From the NCBI RefSeq assembly GCF_900104745.1, contig NZ_LT629732.1, positions 1,054,001-1,118,000 of the forward strand: a stretch of 64,000 bases of DNA, read 5' to 3'. Shown piece by piece: positions 17,286 to 25,385 of the stretch. A program made the translations under genes and the position numbers. The notes below the pieces were generated by a model that saw only the letters and a program-made list of their open reading frames with translations, was not told where the DNA came from and searched no databases. Within the stretch, counting starts at the first letter, position 1. Each line of letters begins with the position of its first letter. Source of the stretch: Actinopolymorpha singaporensis. Lineage in GTDB: Bacteria; Actinomycetota; Actinomycetes; Propionibacteriales; Actinopolymorphaceae.

Positions 17286-17744
17286 TCAGGGCTGTTTGAA
17301 GCCGGTCACCCGGTGGGTGGCGTCGCGCATCGCGGCGTTCGCCTGCTCCGGCGTCACGTCGCCGCGCCCGATCCGGATCAGCTCCTCGGCGGCTTCCCTG
17401 ACGTTGCCCGTGCCGTTCAGAGCCGCGTCCAGGTCGATCCCGGCTGCCCCGGTCAGCTCGGACATGAGCTCCTGGCTGCGCTCGGCCAGCGCCGCGTGCG
17501 CCCGGTTGATCGTCTCCCTGAGCTCCTCGGCGAGGTCCTCGGACGCCTTGCGCATGACGCGGGGGTTGAGCTCGATCGCGGCGACCTGGCCCTTCGCGTC
17601 CACGGTGACGGTGATGTACTCGTCCTCGCTGGTGGCGCCGGCCGTCAGGTCGTTCATCCGCTGCTGGATCGTCTCGAGCTGGTCGACCATGTTCAGCAGG
17701 CCGTCCATGTTGGCGTCGAGCTCGGGGATCCCGAAGAAGCTCAT
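17286..17744 (-). CDS. YbaB/EbfC-family nucleoid-associated protein
   Basis: The 152-residue protein shows the YbaB layout: an N-terminal helix (MDGLLNMVDQLETIQQRM), a central beta-sheet (YITVTVDAKGQVAAIELNP) and C-terminal helices. Family members are dimers that bind DNA as tweezers. In actinomycetes, divergent YbaB proteins of this size commonly precede WXG100-like proteins, which is the case here: the next gene downstream on this strand lies upstream at 18874-17810 and ends 65 nt before this start. ATG 17744 has GGGAGGACA at the right distance, so it is preferred to the in-frame ATG 11 codons earlier. Confidence 0.8.
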   Translation of the reverse strand: MSFFGIPELDANMDGLLNMVDQLETIQQRMNDLTAGATSEDEYITVTVDAKGQVAAIELNPRVMRKASEDLAEELRETINRAHAALAERSQELMSELTGAAGIDLDAALNGTGNVREAAEELIRIGRGDVTPEQANAAMRDATHRVTGFKQP

Positions 17745-17809
17745 GTGCGCTGTCCTCCCGGCCGTTGGGGTGCCCAATCCAGTGGCTCAGTTGGGACCGC
17801 GCGGTCAGC

Positions 17810-18874
17810 TCACGCCTTCGCCCAGTCCTCGGTGGGATCCTTCAGGTCGATGAACGTCTGTTCGTCACCGCCCGGCCCGATCTCCAGCTTCTTGAACTGT
17901 CCGGCGCTGGCGATTGACGTGGCGTTACCTGCCCACGTGGTGATGAACGACAGGATCGCGGCCGCCACCGCCGTCGTCGCGATCGCGTTGGTGATCGCCA
18001 CGGCGACCTGGCCGAGCTTGCCCGCCAGCGTGGTGAGCGGGAACGCCTCCATGATCTTGAAGCAGATCATCGCGACCAGACAGGCGGCGTCGGTGATCAC
18101 CATGCCGGTCTGGATTCCCCGGATGGCCGAGACGACGCCGTCGATCGCGGTCGCCTGACTGGACGCGGCGTCCTTGGCGTCGTTCAGCTCGACCTGGAAG
18201 TCGGCCAGCCAGGCGTTGAACTGCCTGCGGGAGTCGTTCTCCACCGACCAGGCGTCCTCGCTCAGCCCCATCGCCGTGTCGAGGTCACCGATGTTCTTCA
18301 GGTGCTCGGCCGTCTGCTCCCAGGCTCCCTTCGCCTGACTGAGGGACTCCTCGTCGGGCTCCAGCGCCGCCCAGGTCCCCACGCTGATCAGGGCGAGCGG
18401 GCACAGTCTGGCCGTGGCGTTCTTCGTGACGATCGAGAAGACCCAGTGCGGCCGAAGTGCCACCGCCGCGACCACCGTGAGCGGAACCCCGCCGGCGGCG
18501 TAGCCGTCGACGATCGACCCGAGCAGCGACGTTGCCGGCTTTGGTCTGGTGGCCTCGAGCTTCTCCTTGCCGTCGGCGGTGAGGGTGTTGGCCTTCTCCG
18601 CCGTCCAGTACGTGTGGGCGACCTGTGCCAGGCCCTCCACCATCTGCCTGAGCTTCTCCCGGCCGTCCCTGAGGTTGTGCAGCTGGCTTTCCCGCGCCGC
18701 GTCGTAGGAGCCGGCCAGGATGGTCGCGGGCAGCGCGCCGAACGCGTGCCAGGGAAGCTTGGTGTATTTGTCGACGTAGTCGACGGCGACGTTGAGGTGT
18801 GGACCGGCCTTGTCGGCGGCCGCCTGAGCCGCCGCCTCGATCAGGTGCCTGGTGTGTTTGTTCTGCGGTGCCAC
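17810..18874 (-). CDS. large helical membrane protein paired with YbaB (WXG100/ESX-associated type)
   Basis: The 354-residue protein has a helical N-terminal half, a WXG-like helical hairpin around residues 195-245 (GAWEQTAEHLKNIGD and AWLADFQVELNDAKD) and two to three hydrophobic helices near the C-terminus (VITDAACLVAMICF; VAVAITNAIATTAVAAAILSF). It looks like a type VII-secretion-type helical bundle protein with membrane-active segments. GTG 18874 follows GGAGG. It lies directly before the YbaB gene on the same strand, and the pairing of YbaB-like and WXG-like genes is recurrent in actinomycetes. Whether it is secreted, membrane-resident or a polymorphic toxin component is not clear; no toxin domain is visible. 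Confidence 0.6.
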   Translation of the reverse strand: MAPQNKHTRHLIEAAAQAAADKAGPHLNVAVDYVDKYTKLPWHAFGALPATILAGSYDAARESQLHNLRDGREKLRQMVEGLAQVAHTYWTAEKANTLTADGKEKLEATRPKPATSLLGSIVDGYAAGGVPLTVVAAVALRPHWVFSIVTKNATARLCPLALISVGTWAALEPDEESLSQAKGAWEQTAEHLKNIGDLDTAMGLSEDAWSVENDSRRQFNAWLADFQVELNDAKDAASSQATAIDGVVSAIRGIQTGMVITDAACLVAMICFKIMEAFPLTTLAGKLGQVAVAITNAIATTAVAAAILSFITTWAGNATSIASAGQFKKLEIGPGGDEQTFIDLKDPTEDWAKA

Positions 18875-19111
18875 CGATCCGGCCTCCGTCGTCCCGTTGC
18901 CCACCCGGACCAGTCCCCGGCCGCCGGCCCGGCCTCCCGATCCCGGTATGTCGCGAGGCGAGGTGCCGAGCCTACTGGTGCGGACGGTGATGCCGGACCT
19001 GCCGGCAGGTGCACCTGTGGACAACACCGGCGCGGATCTGGCTGTGGACAACCACGGGTCAGACCGAGCGGTCGGCACGTGCGGTCGGCACGTGCGGATA
19101 CCCTGTCGGCC

Positions 19112-19636
19112 GTGCGCGCCAGAGAAGTGTTCCGACCCAGCCCGCTGGGCACGTTCCTCGGCGCCGTCGTACTCCCGGTGATGGCGCTCTTCCTGGTCGG
19201 CGCGGCCGTCGTGATGCTGGTCAGGTCTCCCGGCCCTTCCGGCGTACTCGGGTTCGTCCTGTTCGGCGCGGCGGCGTTCCTGCCCGGCATCGGTGGCTAC
19301 CTGATGCTGCGCGGCTGGTTCGCGATCGAGGTCGACGAGGCGGCGCTGTCCATGGTCGGACTGTTCAACACCAACCGGCTGCGAATGCCGTGGGGCGACC
19401 TGGACGGCGTCGGGCTGGTGAAGTGGCGCGGTGCCCGCTTCCTGTCCGTACGCCCGACGCGGGGGTGGGAGACGAAGCCGCACCGCTGGGCGATGCGCTG
19501 GGAGCCCAACCGCCGGCTGCTGCTGATCGCCGGCGTCGAACGCTGGTCGCGGCCGACCGAGGAACTGCTGGGGTGCGTACGCGAGCACGCGGGTACGAAG
19601 TGGCGCGACCCGCTGGACGAACCCCTTGCCGACTGA
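19112..19636 (+). CDS. PH-like domain membrane protein
   Basis: The 174-residue protein has two membrane helices (about residues 12-36 and 45-65, LGAVVLPVMALFLVGAAVV and GVLGFVLFGAAAFLPGIGG) followed by a bacterial pleckstrin-homology-like domain (IEVDEAALSMVGLF, RMPWGDLDGVGLV). Such proteins are small envelope components of unknown biochemical role. GTG 19112 is the first start that fits; longer upstream reading is antisense to the neighbouring gene. Confidence 0.7.
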   Translation: MRAREVFRPSPLGTFLGAVVLPVMALFLVGAAVVMLVRSPGPSGVLGFVLFGAAAFLPGIGGYLMLRGWFAIEVDEAALSMVGLFNTNRLRMPWGDLDGVGLVKWRGARFLSVRPTRGWETKPHRWAMRWEPNRRLLLIAGVERWSRPTEELLGCVREHAGTKWRDPLDEPLAD

Positions 19637-19655
19637 GCCCGTCCCAGAGTCGGTC

Positions 19656-20405
19656 TCAGAGCCGTACGTCCACCACGACGGGCAGGTGGTCGGAGGCGTC
19701 CGCGCCGGTGAGCACCTGGCGGCGGGCGGGCGTCAGGTCGGGTGAGACGAGCACGTAGTCGATCCGCCGGTCGGGTACGGCGACCGGGATCGTGTGGCCG
19801 GGGTCGTCGCCCTCGTCCGGCCAGGCGTCGACGAGTACGTCGGTGAGCGGCTTGGTCTCCGGCGCGGCGGGCAGGGCGTTCAGGTCCCCGGTGAGGATGG
19901 TCCGCCGCGGTGCGCGCCCTAGAAGGTCGGCGACCCGGGTGGCCTCGCTTTCCCGGGCGCGCGGGTCGGCCTCGGACAGATGCGTGGTGGCGAAGCGCAA
20001 CCGCGTTCCGTCGACGTCGACCTCGACGGCAAGGAGCCCGCGGAGTTCGAGCGCCGGGTCGGCCTCCGGCCCGTGCGGCAACAACTCGTGCAGCACCGAC
20101 AGGATCGGGAAGCGGGACAGCACCGCGAGGCCGTACTGCCGGCGCTCCGGCCCGGGCCCGTCTGGATCGGGGTCGAGGTCGAGATTGGCCCCGTACGCCA
20201 CGTGCATGCCCAGGGTCCCCGCCAGCCACTTCCCCTGGTCGGCGAACGCACTGCGTTCGGACCAGTGCCGGTCGACCTCCTGCAGCCCGATCAGGTCGGC
20301 GCCCGAACGCGCGAGCACCGCGGCGGTCCGGGCGAGGTCGAGCCGGTCCTCCGCGTCCGCGCCGTGGTGGATGTTGTACGTGACGACGCGGAGGGCGGTG
20401 GCCAC
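19656..20405 (-). CDS. endonuclease/exonuclease/phosphatase-family protein
   Basis: This 249-residue protein is a complete EEP fold: VVTYNIHHG, GLQEVDRHW, RFATTHLSE, LTGDLNALP and ASDHLPVV contain the metal-binding Asn, Glu, Asp and the catalytic His. Family members hydrolyse phosphodiesters in DNA, phosphoinositides or sphingomyelin. It lacks a signal peptide, so it is probably cytosolic, unlike its paralogue at 20517-21383. I prefer GTG 20405, which has GGAGGG upstream and starts at the fold; a GTG at 20474 would add residues encoded by a parS-like palindrome (RFHVEHE) and has no ribosome site. Confidence 0.8.
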   Translation of the reverse strand: MATALRVVTYNIHHGADAEDRLDLARTAAVLARSGADLIGLQEVDRHWSERSAFADQGKWLAGTLGMHVAYGANLDLDPDPDGPGPERRQYGLAVLSRFPILSVLHELLPHGPEADPALELRGLLAVEVDVDGTRLRFATTHLSEADPRARESEATRVADLLGRAPRRTILTGDLNALPAAPETKPLTDVLVDAWPDEGDDPGHTIPVAVPDRRIDYVLVSPDLTPARRQVLTGADASDHLPVVVDVRL

Positions 20406-20446
20406 CTCGTGACCACCGCCCTCCGAAGGACCGTGCGGGTGTTCGT

Positions 20447-20460
20447 GTTCCACGTGGAAC
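20447..20460. promoter_or_regulatory. parS-like palindrome
   Basis: GTTCCACGTGGAAC is a perfect 14-bp palindrome, two symmetric changes from the canonical ParB site GTTTCACGTGAAAC. It lies between two EEP genes if the GTG at 20405 is the true start. An identical copy is at 51426-51439. Confidence 0.5.
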
Positions 20461-20516
20461 CGCGGGCTGCTCACCCGGTGCAGGCTACGGGTGCGGCGGG
20501 CGAACTGCTCCCGCCG

Positions 20517-21383
20517 TCAGCGGCGGACGGCGAAGTCGGCCACCACCGGCAGGTGGTCGGAACCGTCGGCGTCGGTGGCCACCCGGGCGTGCAGGGGCTG
20601 CACGTCCGGCGAGGACATCACGAAGTCGATCCGGTTGTGCGGGTCCTCCTGGGAGTACGTGAACCCGTCGCCCACGCCGACCGCCGCCCAGGCGTCGGTG
20701 AACACGTTGGTGAGGATCTTGATCTCGGCCGCACCGGCACTGGCGTTCAGGTCGCCGGTGAGGAACGTCCGGGTGGGCTGGTCGCCGAGGAGTTCGACGA
20801 TCCGCTGCGCCTGCGCCTGGCGTTCGAGGTTGTCGTTGTGCTGCAGGTGCGTGTTGGCGAACCGCATCATCACGCCGCGCACCTTGATGTCGGCGACGAG
20901 CAGGCCGCGCTGTTCGTGGTCACCGAACTTCGGCAGCAACGTGTTGGTGGAGGAGAGGATCGGGAAGCGGGACAGGATCGCGGTGCCGTACTGACGGCGC
21001 TCGCCGCCGGGTGTGGCAGGGTCCAGGTCGAGGTTGGCGGCATAGGCGACGTACATGTCCAGCCGGTCGGCCAGCCAGGCGGCCTCGTCGAGGTTGTCGC
21101 TGCGGTCGCCCCAGTGCCGGTCGACCTCCTGCAGGCCGATCACGTCCGCATGCAGGTCGCGGATCTCGCCGGCCACGTCGGGCAGGTCGAGCACGTTGTC
21201 CGGGCCCGCACCGTGGTGGATGTTGTAGCTGGCCACTCGCACCCGTACCGGCTGGGCCTGGGCGGCGCCGGCCTGGTCGGCGCTGGCCGGCGCGGCCGCG
21301 AGCCCGACGGAGGTGGCGAGCGCGAGTGCGGCCGCACCCACGAGGGTGAGTGCACGCGTGAGTCGTGGCGTACGTCGAAGCAC
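20517..21383 (-). CDS. secreted endonuclease/exonuclease/phosphatase-family protein
   Basis: The 288-residue product starts at GTG 21383 after GGGAG and has a signal peptide (RRTPRLTRALTLVGAAALA, cleavage near ASA-DQ). The mature part carries the EEP motifs VASYNIHHG, GLQEVDRHW, FANTHLQHN, LTGDLNASA and GSDHLPVV. It is a secreted paralogue of the gene just downstream, which it resembles closely, including RRQYG and LSRFPILS. Tandem duplication followed by loss or gain of the signal is likely. Substrates may be extracellular nucleic acids or phospholipids. Confidence 0.85.
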   Translation of the reverse strand: MLRRTPRLTRALTLVGAAALALATSVGLAAAPASADQAGAAQAQPVRVRVASYNIHHGAGPDNVLDLPDVAGEIRDLHADVIGLQEVDRHWGDRSDNLDEAAWLADRLDMYVAYAANLDLDPATPGGERRQYGTAILSRFPILSSTNTLLPKFGDHEQRGLLVADIKVRGVMMRFANTHLQHNDNLERQAQAQRIVELLGDQPTRTFLTGDLNASAGAAEIKILTNVFTDAWAAVGVGDGFTYSQEDPHNRIDFVMSSPDVQPLHARVATDADGSDHLPVVADFAVRR

Positions 21384-21634
21384 GAACTGCTCCCTTCCCG
21401 GCAACAGGGGTAGGGCACCCATCCCACCGGCGCCCCCGCACGAAGGCGGGGCGTACGCATGGACGGCGTACGAACCCCCGGTGACGGTATGACCCGACCC
21501 GCGAAACGAACCAGCACCCGGCGGCAACAGGGTGCGTGCGGGTCACGTTAACGGGTTTCGGTCCGGAGTGGATCTTCGTACGCAACTGCCGCGGCCGGTC
21601 CCGGTCACGCTCGCCAGGGTTGAGCCACGCGAAG

Positions 21635-22645
21635 TCAGCGGCGCAGGCTCGCGGGGTCGACCGGCCGGCCTGTGCGTGCCGACTCCTCAGCGGCGAGCGC
21701 GATCGCAAGCGCGGTCAGGCCGTCCTCGGCGGTGACCCGGGGCTCCACGCCGCCGGCGAACGCGGTGACGAACTCGGCGAACTGTTCGGCGAACGGATCG
21801 ACCGAGCCGTCGTCGGCGTACACCACCGCACCGGTCCCGTCTGTCACCACCTGCCTCGGCGCGGAGTCGAACCGCAGCACGCCCTCGTCGCCGGCGAGCT
21901 CGAACGTCGACCGCACCGGGGTGCCCGGCACGTCCCAGACCGCCTCCACCCGCGTGGTCACCCCGTCGACGTGGGTGAGCGTCGCGGCGCTCCGCTGCGG
22001 CGACCCGGCGTCGGCGCGCGGTGTCGTACGGCCGACGACCTCGCTCACCTCGCCGGCCACCCAGCGCGCGTAGTCCAGGTCGTGGATGGCCAGGTCGACC
22101 AGGAGGCCGCCGGACCGGACCACGTCGGCGAACCAGGTCTGCGCACCCGGACTCTCCGCCTCCCGGAAGAACGTGAACTCCTTCGGCCGCCCGATCCGGC
22201 CGGCGGCGACGGCGTCCCTCGCCGCGACGTACGCCGGGAAGTAGCGCAGCACCTGCGCCACGCACAGCCCGACACCGGCGTCGATGCACGCGTCGATCAT
22301 CGTCCGGCCCTCGGCGGGCTCGCGGGCCAGCGGCTTCTCGCAGACGACATGCCGGCCGGCGCCGGCGGCCCAGTGGGCGAGCGTCGCGTGGGTGTCGGTG
22401 GGCGTGCAGATGTCGATGACGTCGGCGGCGGCGAGCACCTCGCTCGGCTCGGTCACCGACCGCACACCGTGCTCGGACGCGAACGCCCGCCCGCGTTCGG
22501 CCGAACGGGAATGGACCACGACCTCGGCCCCGAGGCGTTGCCAGGCCTCGACGTGCCGGCTGCCCATCTGGCCGGTGCCGATGATCGCGACCCTGGGCCG
22601 GGCCGTCGCGTCGAGCGTCCGCGCGCCCTCCGCCGCTGCGGTCAC
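21635..22645 (-). CDS. Gfo/Idh/MocA-family oxidoreductase
   Basis: The 336-residue protein has an N-terminal Rossmann fold (VAIIGTGQMGSRHVEAW), the EKPLA motif (VVCEKPLAREPAEG) with the catalytic Lys, and the family's C-terminal sheet domain (FFREAESPGAQTW). These enzymes oxidise or reduce sugars and inositols with NAD(P). GTG 22645 overlaps the stop of the DegT gene (GTGA), so translation is coupled. It is the last gene of a three-gene operon. The pairing with an aminotransferase suggests work on a keto-sugar or inosose. Confidence 0.9.
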   Translation of the reverse strand: MTAAAEGARTLDATARPRVAIIGTGQMGSRHVEAWQRLGAEVVVHSRSAERGRAFASEHGVRSVTEPSEVLAAADVIDICTPTDTHATLAHWAAGAGRHVVCEKPLAREPAEGRTMIDACIDAGVGLCVAQVLRYFPAYVAARDAVAAGRIGRPKEFTFFREAESPGAQTWFADVVRSGGLLVDLAIHDLDYARWVAGEVSEVVGRTTPRADAGSPQRSAATLTHVDGVTTRVEAVWDVPGTPVRSTFELAGDEGVLRFDSAPRQVVTDGTGAVVYADDGSVDPFAEQFAEFVTAFAGGVEPRVTAEDGLTALAIALAAEESARTGRPVDPASLRR

Positions 22646-23910
22646 GTCGCCTCCACCAGGGTGTCCGCCGCCGCCGAGACCTTCTCCGCAGCTGTGACGA
22701 TATCGGCCATGTCGGCGTCGGAGCCGAGGAGGACCTGTTGGGGAATCCACACCAGTTCCGCGCAGAAACGCTCGGTCACCGGCAGGTGGAGCCGGCCGTA
22801 GTCGGTCGCGGGGTAGGACGGGTCGAAGCCGGTCGCGCGCTGGTCGAAACGCCGCTGTGCGAACACGCCCTGCCGGTCGAGGGGTACGCCGTAGCCGGGA
22901 CTGGCCGGGATGCCCTCGGCGTTCAGGGCGGCGGTGAAGCGCTCGCGGGGCAGCCCGCCGAAAGCGTTCGGGTCGTACCGGAACTGGTACAGGTGGTAGC
23001 CGTGCGTCGTGCACCGCGGGTCGCGGCCCAGCGGGGTGAGTCCAGTGATCCGGGCCAGCCCCTCGTCGAGGACGCGGGCGCTGCGTTCACGGCGTTCCAG
23101 CTGCTCGTCCAGGTCGGCGAGCTGGGCCAGCAGGATCGCGCTCTGGAACTCCGTCAGGCGGTAGTTGCCGCCGAGGATGCCGTGGTCGTACCACGCGCCG
23201 GCCCGCGAACGCCCGCAGTGGTGGAAGCTCCACGCCCGCTCGGCGAGTTCGTCGTCGCTGGTCACCACCATGCCGCCCTCACCCGCGGTCATGTTCTTGC
23301 TGGCCTGGAACGACCAGCAGCCGAAGATGCCGAACGAACCGACCCGCCGCCCCCGCCAACTGGCGCCGTGCGCGTGCGCGGCGTCCTCGATCAGCGCCAA
23401 CCCGTGCTTGACAGCGAGGTCGGCGAGCCGGTCCAGATCGGCCGGGTGCCCCGCGAGGTGGACCGGGATGATCGCCTTCGTGCGCGGGGTGATCGCTGCC
23501 TCCACCGCGTCCGGGTCCAGGCAGGCGTACTCCGGGTCGACGTCGGCGAACACCGGCAGCGCGTTCACGCCCAGCACGGAGGTCGCGGTGGCGAGGAACG
23601 TGTAGCCCGGCACGATCACCTCGTCGCCGCTGCCGATCCCGAGCGACTTCAGCGCGATCTCCAGGGCGATGGTCCCGTTGCACACCCCCAGCCCGTGCCG
23701 CGCGCCGTGGTAGGACGCGAACGCCCGCTCGAACTCCGTCTTCATCGGGCCGTCGGCGGCCGACCAGATGCCGGCCTCGGCGGCCTCGGTGACCGCACGA
23801 ACGGCCGCGTCGTTCACCGGCGGCCAGGCGGGCCAGCCGGCGGAGCGTACGGGGGTGCCGCCCAGCAGGGCCGGCCGGTCGGCGTCCGTCGTGGGTCTGG
23901 TCGCCGTCAT
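22642..23910 (-). CDS. DegT/DnrJ/EryC1/StrS aminotransferase
   Basis: The 422-residue PLP enzyme has the family's substrate helix (GLGVCNGTIALEIALKSLG), the Asp-stabilised site IEDAAHAHG and the catalytic lysine in SFQASKNMTAGEGG. It transaminates keto-sugars or cyclitols with glutamate or glutamine. The closest resemblance by eye is to scyllo-inosose/AHBA-type members. Both ends overlap the neighbours: ATGA with the ceramidase-like gene at 23907-23910 and GTGA with the dehydrogenase. The operon context argues for a modified cyclitol or amino-sugar. Confidence 0.9.
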   Translation of the reverse strand: MTATRPTTDADRPALLGGTPVRSAGWPAWPPVNDAAVRAVTEAAEAGIWSAADGPMKTEFERAFASYHGARHGLGVCNGTIALEIALKSLGIGSGDEVIVPGYTFLATATSVLGVNALPVFADVDPEYACLDPDAVEAAITPRTKAIIPVHLAGHPADLDRLADLAVKHGLALIEDAAHAHGASWRGRRVGSFGIFGCWSFQASKNMTAGEGGMVVTSDDELAERAWSFHHCGRSRAGAWYDHGILGGNYRLTEFQSAILLAQLADLDEQLERRERSARVLDEGLARITGLTPLGRDPRCTTHGYHLYQFRYDPNAFGGLPRERFTAALNAEGIPASPGYGVPLDRQGVFAQRRFDQRATGFDPSYPATDYGRLHLPVTERFCAELVWIPQQVLLGSDADMADIVTAAEKVSAAADTLVEAT

Positions 23911-25259
23911 CGCTGGTCTCCGATCTGCGCGGGCGCGGGTTCGCCGAGCACCTCGTCGAGCGCGGTCAGTACGCGGTCCTGCACCGCGGGCGCGAACCTG
24001 CCCGCGCGGTAGACGTACGGATAGGACTGGTCCGGTTCGTACCCGCCCTCGCGCAACTGCGCGGCGGTGACGACGTACCCGATCATTCCGTTGGTGTACG
24101 GGATCGGCAGCGCGGCGCCGGACGTACGGCGCTTCACGTGGTGCCCGTACGCCACGCTCACCTCCGCGTCGAAGCCGACCAACGTGAGGCCGCCGGCGAG
24201 GTCCGCCCTGGTCAGCCGCAACTGCACCTGATCGACCAGGCGCCCGGGCTCGGCGAGCAGCCGTCGTGCCCAGTCACCGTCGATCCCGGGCGCCTCCCGG
24301 CGGCGGGCCAGTTCGTCGCGCGAGGGCACCTGCAAGGGCAGGTTGACGGTGTGGGTCCGCACCGCGACACCGCCGGGCGGCAGCGGAGGCAGCCGTCGCA
24401 GCGGCCGGTCGAGGACGGCGGCGACCGCGGCGGCCAACTGCCGGCCGATCGCCTCGATCTCCTCGTCGCCGCCACGGTGGAACTCCCCGTCCCGTACGAC
24501 GTTCGGGTTGATGTCACCGCAGCAGCCCTGCAGGAAGGCGATGGGTACGCCCGCCCCGACCGTGTGTTCCAGCGCCGACCGCATCGCGCCCGGGTAGTCC
24601 GGCGACACCTGCGGGTCCGCGGATACGACGGGGTGACAGGTGTAGTGGACCAGCAGCGCCCGGGTCGAGCCGTCCGGGCGGGCGAGCCGGAGCACGCCCA
24701 CCTCCGGGTCGTTCGGGCCGTCGGGATTCGGGCCGCCGTAGGTGCCGTCGGGGTTGGCCCTCCTGCGGTTGATGCCGAACCCGCAGGTGCCGGTCCCCCG
24801 CTCGACGTACACCGGTTCCATCCCGGCCAGCGCCGCACCGACAGCGGCGAGCACGGAGTCGGTCAGGCGGGCGACGTAGGCGGGGTCGCCGCTGCCGAGA
24901 AGGGGCGAGAACGTCAGCCCCGGTTGCGGTGCGCAGTGGGTGTGCGAGGCGTGCAGGACGACGCTTCCCTGCGGTACGCCGTGCTCGGTCTCGATCCGCC
25001 GGGTCAGGTCGGCCACCGTGTCCGGTCCCCACCACAACAGGTCGGCGCAGATTAGCAGCGCTTCGCAGGTGCCGGCCGCCTCGCCGAACGCGAACACCTG
25101 CGCGGACAGCGGCGCCCGCACCTTCTCCCAGGGTTCGAGCCGCACCGCGAAGCCGGCCAGCGGCACGGGAGCGGTGGGGGTGATGTCGGCGGTGGCGGTT
25201 CCGACGTACAGCTCGGCTTGGGTCCTGGAGAAGGGAGTGGTTTCCGAGGTCGCCGTCAC
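23907..25259 (-). CDS. neutral/alkaline ceramidase N-terminal-domain protein
   Basis: The 450-residue protein starts VGTATADITP and contains the zinc-site segment LHASHTHCAPQPG and HYTCHPVVSADP with further metal ligands, plus LQGCCGDINPN, all characteristic of the neutral-ceramidase-like family. True ceramidases are about 700 residues and have an Ig-like tail; this one has only the N-terminal hydrolase region and no signal peptide, so it is more likely an intracellular amidase or esterase acting on a sugar-linked amide. It is the first gene of the operon; its stop overlaps the start of the aminotransferase. Confidence 0.85.
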   Translation of the reverse strand: MTATSETTPFSRTQAELYVGTATADITPTAPVPLAGFAVRLEPWEKVRAPLSAQVFAFGEAAGTCEALLICADLLWWGPDTVADLTRRIETEHGVPQGSVVLHASHTHCAPQPGLTFSPLLGSGDPAYVARLTDSVLAAVGAALAGMEPVYVERGTGTCGFGINRRRANPDGTYGGPNPDGPNDPEVGVLRLARPDGSTRALLVHYTCHPVVSADPQVSPDYPGAMRSALEHTVGAGVPIAFLQGCCGDINPNVVRDGEFHRGGDEEIEAIGRQLAAAVAAVLDRPLRRLPPLPPGGVAVRTHTVNLPLQVPSRDELARRREAPGIDGDWARRLLAEPGRLVDQVQLRLTRADLAGGLTLVGFDAEVSVAYGHHVKRRTSGAALPIPYTNGMIGYVVTAAQLREGGYEPDQSYPYVYRAGRFAPAVQDRVLTALDEVLGEPAPAQIGDQR

Positions 25260-25385
25260 GGTCGTGTCGCCTCCCGGCCAAGGCTTACTGGTGTGGCCAA
25301 GTATGGCGAACGATCACTGCGGGCGACAGCGTGCGAACCTGCCGCGGACGACCGGAACCGTCCACTGAGACAGCGACCAGGGCCG

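Noticed and set aside
15564-18158. 864-codon plus-strand frame across the oxidoreductase and kinase
   Set aside because: It is antisense or out of frame to well-supported genes and has no known domains; long chance frames are normal at this GC content.
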